This document shows positions 60,365-64,000 of a stretch of 64,000 bases of DNA, piece after piece; position 1 is the stretch's first letter; each line of letters begins with the position of its first letter. The translations under genes were made by a program, and so were the position numbers. The stretch covers positions 94,212 through 158,211 of the forward strand of contig JANQJF010000097.1 of NCBI GenBank assembly GCA_028281765.1, written 5' to 3'. This stretch comes from Planctomycetota bacterium (GTDB taxonomy: Bacteria > Planctomycetota > UBA1135 > UBA2386). The notes under the pieces are model-generated. The model ran no database searches, was not told the DNA's origin, and saw nothing but the letters and a program-made list of their open reading frames with translations.

Positions 60365-61714
60365 ATGCCCAGGCCGATCCGCGTCGCCGTCCTCCTCCTC
60401 GCTTCGACCCCGCTCGCCGCGCAGTCGATCGCGTTCGAACCGAAGCTACTGCACACGATCCCGGACGGGATCTCGCTCGAAGGCGATCCGATCACGGACC
60501 CGAACGGCGACTCGTTCACGCCGACGTCGGACGTCGTGTGGGGACCGACGGGACGGCGCGTGGCCTACATCGGCCGGCGTGGTCAGACCTCCTTCCCGAT
60601 CGACAGCGGCATCGACACGCAGCCAGAGGGCTTCCACTACCTGGACAGCCCGGTGTTCTCGTCGGACGGGGATGACGTCGTGTGGCGCGCGGGCAATCGG
60701 ATCAAACCCAAGAAAGAGAAGTGGTGGATCCTGCGGAACGGCGAGAGGAGCAAGAAGTCGTACGACTGGATCGGCTCGGTCTCGATCGGCCCGGACGGCA
60801 CGATCGCGTTCTGGGAACAGCCGGGCGCAAAGATCGTCGCCGACGGCTCGTACAACCGCGGCAAGCAGGTCTTCCACGTCGGCAAGAAGAAAGGCAAGAA
60901 ATGGGAAGACGCGACGGCGCTGACGCCGGCCGCGTTCAGCGCGGACGGATCGACGGTCGCGACCGCCGCCGGCAAGGGTGGTGAGTGGCACGTGTTGATC
61001 ACCGACAAGAACGGCAAGCAGAAGCCACTCACGAAGAAGGGCTTCCAGATGATCGACTCGATCGCGCTGTCGCCCAACGGCAAGGAGGCCGCAGTCGTCG
61101 TCATGGCGGGCATGGGCTTCGCACCGCCGGGCCCGGGCGGGATGCCGATGCCGGGACAGAAGCTCGTGATCCAACACGGCAAGAACACCTACGGCAAGCA
61201 GTTCGACTCGGCCGGTGTGCCGGTGTTCGGGCCGAAACGCAAACAGCTCGCCTACAAATTCGCAGACGGCAAGAAGATGGGCATCGCCCTCACGAACGAC
61301 AAGAAGCCACGCGCGGAGCACGGCTACGTGACGAACCCGGTGTTCAGTCCGGACGGCTCACGCATGGCCTATGCCGCGATCGAAGACGCGAAGGTCGAGC
61401 CGTTCTACAAGATGACGACCTACTGCGACTTCGCGATCGAAGGAGGCAAGGCCCGGCTCGTGACCCGCAAGGGCAAGGGCAAGCCGAAGGTCGACGACGC
61501 GGAGTACGAAGGCATCCTCCACATCACGTTCAGCCCGGACGGGAAACGCATCGCGTTTGTCGCGCGCAAGGGCAAGAAGTGGCAGATCGTGTGTGGCGAC
61601 GAGAAGAGCGACCTGTTCGACGAAGTCGGCAAGCCCGTGTTCGATGAGAGCTCGAAGCGAATCGCGTTCGGTGCACGGAGCGGACGCGAGATCTGGTGGA
61701 AGGTGCTGGAGTAG
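60365..61714 (+). CDS. Secreted WD40/PD40-like beta-propeller protein
   Basis: 449 residues from the ATG at 60365 (MPRPIRVAVLLLASTPLAAQ, signal peptide). The repeat pattern is that of PD40 (TolB-type) propellers: DVVWGPTGRRVAYIGRRGQT, SPVFSSDGDDVVWRAGNRIK, DSIALSPNGKEAAVVVMAGM, NPVFSPDGSRMAYAAIEDAK and HITFSPDGKRIAFVARKGKK. Lysine-rich loops (KKEKWWILRNGERSKK) alternate with the repeats. The C-terminus is a blade ending IWWKVLE. No enzymatic residues. A stop, then repeat copy F before the convergent kinase gene. Confidence 0.86.
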   Translation: MPRPIRVAVLLLASTPLAAQSIAFEPKLLHTIPDGISLEGDPITDPNGDSFTPTSDVVWGPTGRRVAYIGRRGQTSFPIDSGIDTQPEGFHYLDSPVFSSDGDDVVWRAGNRIKPKKEKWWILRNGERSKKSYDWIGSVSIGPDGTIAFWEQPGAKIVADGSYNRGKQVFHVGKKKGKKWEDATALTPAAFSADGSTVATAAGKGGEWHVLITDKNGKQKPLTKKGFQMIDSIALSPNGKEAAVVVMAGMGFAPPGPGGMPMPGQKLVIQHGKNTYGKQFDSAGVPVFGPKRKQLAYKFADGKKMGIALTNDKKPRAEHGYVTNPVFSPDGSRMAYAAIEDAKVEPFYKMTTYCDFAIEGGKARLVTRKGKGKPKVDDAEYEGILHITFSPDGKRIAFVARKGKKWQIVCGDEKSDLFDEVGKPVFDESSKRIAFGARSGREIWWKVLE

Positions 61715-61721
61715 CCCGGGC

Positions 61722-61801
61722 GTTTTGACCGACGCATTTGTCTCTGATTAATCCGCGACAACCAAGTGTTACGCCTGCGTAACACTGCATCGCGACGCTC
61801 A
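61722..61801. repeat. Short composite palindromic repeat, copy F
   Basis: 80 nt. Begins with GCGTTTTGACCGACGCATTT then GTCTCTGATTAATC (module 1-like), then the core GTTACGCCTGCGTAAC (61768-61783), then ACTGCATCGCGACGCTCA ending in the minus-strand TGA stop of the kinase gene (61799-61801). Module 3 is absent. Copy G shares its leading CCGGGC(G/A)TTTTGAC. Confidence 0.82.
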
Positions 61802-63115
61802 CCGCCGCCGCATCGTGCGCACCAGCCAAATCTGCACGCAGACGAAGCCGGCGAGCGACGCGAGCGCCACCCACGAACGTGCCGCCTCGCTCTCGTAGTT
61901 GGACCACCCGTTCGCCTTCGACGCGAGCGACGTGATCAGCACCGAGAACATCAGGGCCGCGAACGCGGTGAGCGGCATCCACGCCGTGACAACGTTCATC
62001 GCCGACGGACGCTGCGGATTGTCGCGGTAATGCGAGCGATTCCGAATCGCGAGAACGGCACCGACGATCACGAGCACCGGCCCAATGAACGAGATCGGGA
62101 AGAGCAGGAACGCGGCACCGCCGATCAATCCCGCCGCGATCGCGAACGCGCGCTGCCCCGATCGCTGGTCTCGCCGCGCCTCGCGCGACTCCCGCCATCG
62201 CTCGCGGCGCACGTCCAAAGAACTCCCGCCGCCGCCTTTGACCGCCGCCTTCAGCTCGCCCGCCGACTGGAACCGCCGCATCGGCTCGGTTCGCAGACTC
62301 TTCATCACGACAGCATCCAACTTCGGCGACGCCCCCCCGCGTTTCGACGGCTCTTCGAAGTGCCCGATCGGCAGCTGGCCGGTCAGGAGTTCGTAGAACA
62401 CCACGCCGAGCGAGAAGATATCGGCGCGGTGGTCGACCGACGTCGGTTGCTCGATCTGTTCCGGCGCCATGTAGTGCGGCGTGCCGAGCACCTGCCGCGT
62501 GTGCGTGAGGTGCAAGGACTCGGTCGCGTCTCCGGTGAGCTTCGCGATGCCGAAGTCGGCGATCTTCACCTGACCCGCCGCATCGACGAGGATGTTCTCC
62601 GGCTTGATGTCACGGTGCACGACGCCTCGCCCGTGCGCGAAGTCGAGCGCATCGCAGATCTGCGGGATCAGGCGCACCGCCTCGGGCGGGGACACTCGCT
62701 CGAGCTCCATCAGCTGGCGGAGATTCGCGCCGTCGACGAACTCGGTCGCGAGGAAGAACCAGCCGCCGGCCTGGCCGAAGTCGTAGACGCGCAGGATGTG
62801 CGGGTGCTCGAGCAGCGCGAGCGCGCGCGCTTCGCGGACGAAGCGCTCTTCGAACGTCGGATCGGTCGCGAGTTCCTTCGGGAGGATCTTGAGCGCGACC
62901 TCGCGATCGAGCTGCACGTGCTGCGCGCGGTAGACCGCGCCCATTCCGCCGCGGCCGATCAGCGAGAGGATTTTGTAGTTGTCGAAGCTTGGCTGCAGCT
63001 CCTCGATCGACGGCGGCGCCGCCCCAACGGCGGTCGCCTGGGAGTCGCGCTGCAGGGCCTCGGCGGCCTGGGCGAGCAGCTTGGCGGGATCGAGAGGCGT
63101 GTCGGACTTGGTCAT
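61799..63115 (-). CDS. Ser/Thr protein kinase with C-terminal membrane helices
   Basis: 438 residues from the ATG at 63115. Kinase domain at about residues 47-310: glycine loop LIGRGGMGAVYRAQH, ATP lysine VALKILPK, catalytic loop VHRDIKPENILVDA, DFG in KIADFGIAKLTGD and APE in MAPEQI. The C-terminal ~130 residues hold three to four transmembrane helices (AIAAGLIGGAAFLLFPISFI, GPVLVIVGAVLAIRN, WMPLTAFAALMFSVLITSLA and ALASLAGFVCVQIWLVR), so it is an integral membrane kinase with no outer sensor domain. The sigma factor gene lies immediately upstream on the same strand (stop at 63251), so the pair is an operon with repeat copy G between. Confidence 0.92.
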   Translation of the reverse strand: MTKSDTPLDPAKLLAQAAEALQRDSQATAVGAAPPSIEELQPSFDNYKILSLIGRGGMGAVYRAQHVQLDREVALKILPKELATDPTFEERFVREARALALLEHPHILRVYDFGQAGGWFFLATEFVDGANLRQLMELERVSPPEAVRLIPQICDALDFAHGRGVVHRDIKPENILVDAAGQVKIADFGIAKLTGDATESLHLTHTRQVLGTPHYMAPEQIEQPTSVDHRADIFSLGVVFYELLTGQLPIGHFEEPSKRGGASPKLDAVVMKSLRTEPMRRFQSAGELKAAVKGGGGSSLDVRRERWRESREARRDQRSGQRAFAIAAGLIGGAAFLLFPISFIGPVLVIVGAVLAIRNRSHYRDNPQRPSAMNVVTAWMPLTAFAALMFSVLITSLASKANGWSNYESEAARSWVALASLAGFVCVQIWLVRTMRRR

Positions 63116-63177
63116 GCGAGGCTGTGCAGGAGCCCGGCGTGAGCGGTTACAGGGATTCGAGCGAAATCGACCCGGGC

Positions 63178-63253
63178 ATTTTGACTCGTAGGAACTGTCT
63201 CCGAGACAGAACTGACTACCGAACGTTACGCCACCGTAACGCCGCGCGATTCA
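63178..63253. repeat. Short composite palindromic repeat, copy G
   Basis: 76 nt. Begins with CATTTTGACTCGTAGGAACT, then GTCTCCGAGAC (an inverted repeat of the module 1 GTCTC motif), then the core GTTACGCCACCGTAAC (63225-63240). It ends in the minus-strand TGA stop (63251-63253) of the sigma factor gene. The most divergent copy; assignment rests on core, position and shared TTTTGAC lead. Confidence 0.72.
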
Positions 63254-63973
63254 TCGCAGCGCCGCGAGTAGCTGATCCACCTCGTCTGCCGCATCCTCCG
63301 GGTCCGCGAGGGTCTGCCGCACCTCCGCGACGAGGAGCTCCCGAAAGCGCTCGCGCATCCGGTGCACCGTCACCTTGACCGCGCCCTCGGACATGCCGAG
63401 GGCCGCCGCGGACGTGGCGAAGCCCGGCCCGCCGTCGACCTCGAGGTAGCATCGGAGCCCGTCGAACTGGGCGCGCCGGCCCCGCGCGCCGAATTCCTCC
63501 GCGAGCCGGTCCAGCACGACCGACAGCAAGGCCTGCGCGAACTGACGCTCGAACGCCTGCTCGGGCGTCAGCGTGTCGGTCGGTTCGATGTCCCATTCCT
63601 CGTCCCCGGCGAACGGATCGAGCGACACCGTCGGCGCACCGCCGCCGCGCTTCTCCGCCGTGTCCGCCTCGTGCTGGTTGATCGCGAAGTGGCGCGCGCA
63701 CGTCTTGAGGTAGGCGCGGAAGCGGCCGCGAACCGGGTCGGCCTTTGCGAAGTCGCCCTTCGCGATGAGCTGAGCGAAGAGCCCCTGGGTCAGATCCCGG
63801 GCGGACTCCTCGCCTTCGCCACGCCGACGGAAGAACGCGTAGACCGGAGTCCAGTAGATCCCACACAGCTCTTCCAGCGCTCGCGTTCGCTCTTCGTCGT
63901 CACCCCCCGTCGCCAGCACGAGGCTCCAGCGCGTCGTATGGAACGAACGGCGTCTGGAATCGGGGTCGACCAT
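63251..63973 (-). CDS. ECF-type sigma factor, kinase-associated
   Basis: 240 residues from the ATG at 63973 (MVDPDSRRRSFHTTRWSLVL). Region 2: WTPVYAFFRRRGEGEESARD followed by LTQGLFAQLIAKGDFAKADP, with RGRFRAYLKTCARHFAINQH as the DNA-contacting end. A long linker (~60 residues, ERQFAQALLSVVLDRLAEEF) precedes region 4: SAAALGMSEGAVKVTVHRMR. The linker and the TTRWSLVLA start are typical of the planctomycete ECF subgroup found next to Ser/Thr kinases. It is followed by the kinase gene at 61799-63115, its probable regulator. Confidence 0.9.
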   Translation of the reverse strand: MVDPDSRRRSFHTTRWSLVLATGGDDEERTRALEELCGIYWTPVYAFFRRRGEGEESARDLTQGLFAQLIAKGDFAKADPVRGRFRAYLKTCARHFAINQHEADTAEKRGGGAPTVSLDPFAGDEEWDIEPTDTLTPEQAFERQFAQALLSVVLDRLAEEFGARGRRAQFDGLRCYLEVDGGPGFATSAAALGMSEGAVKVTVHRMRERFRELLVAEVRQTLADPEDAADEVDQLLAALR

Positions 63974-64000
63974 GGCCGAGTTCTACCCTGCCCGGGCACC

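Noticed and set aside
4053..63253. CRISPR interpretation of the GTTACG repeats
   Set aside because: The copies are dispersed kilobases apart, differ in length, and lie at gene ends; no spacer array or cas gene exists.
1..64000. tRNA, rRNA or riboswitch genes
   Set aside because: I found no cloverleaf, rRNA or riboswitch-like sequence by eye; a covariance-model scan would be needed to exclude them.

Overview
The window is GC-rich, gene-dense bacterial chromosome from a diderm. The gene content points to the Planctomycetota: five ECF-type sigma factors (two next to large Hanks-type kinases), gingipain-like C25 peptidases, a sulfatase beside a Tat-exported sugar isomerase-like protein, many secreted beta-propeller or carboxypeptidase-regulatory proteins, HEAT-type and other lipoproteins, and an outer-membrane TamA/TamB pair. 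The phylum is inferred from gene content; no rRNA or other marker is present. I saw no tRNA, rRNA, CRISPR array, insertion sequence or prophage.

Layout. 0-4 kb: the 5' end of a PQQ-type sugar dehydrogenase (minus), then two tandem C25 peptidases coupled to an ABC ATPase. 4-7 kb: a sigma factor fused in frame to a membrane anchor and repeated beta-sandwich domains. 7-16 kb: lipoprotein, thioredoxin reductase, BNR-type lipoprotein, a fused LplT-PlsC-Aas phospholipid recycling protein, a divergent LysR regulator and a short glycosyltransferase-like gene. 16-26 kb: overlapping addB-addA, a WD40 protein and an ABC-2-like permease. 26-35 kb: a small peptide with a strong Shine-Dalgarno, PilZ, EF-hand, sigma factor plus kinase, RluA, bS21 with a long tail, RecD2 and a zinc-ribbon protein. 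35-41 kb: paired secreted paralogues, sulfatase and isomerase, hydrolase, a leucine-rich secreted protein. 41.6-46.5 kb: an accessory-looking block of two divergent sigma factors and small uncharacterised genes. 46.6-61 kb: thioesterase and leucine dehydrogenase, two lipoproteins, GH113-like hydrolase, membrane glycosyltransferase-like protein, tamB-tamA, animal-type haem peroxidase, WD40-like protein. 61.8-64 kb: sigma factor and kinase.

The most unusual signal is a family of seven composite palindromic intergenic repeats (copies A-G). All share the palindromic core GTTACG-N3/4-CGTAAC. Most begin inside the stop codon of a neighbouring gene, and copy A is a near-perfect 121-nt hairpin lying exactly between the stop codons of two convergent genes. 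In the four longest copies the core plus a conserved ~65-nt module occurs in both orientations relative to the other module, as if it could invert. In places the repeat supplies codons, stop codons or a start codon to neighbouring genes.

Functionally the window mixes envelope biogenesis (TamAB, Aas fusion), DNA repair (AddAB, RecD2), extracellular degradation (C25, sulfatase, GH113-like) and signalling (sigma factors, kinases, PilZ). Many neighbours overlap by 4-8 nt, so translational coupling is common.
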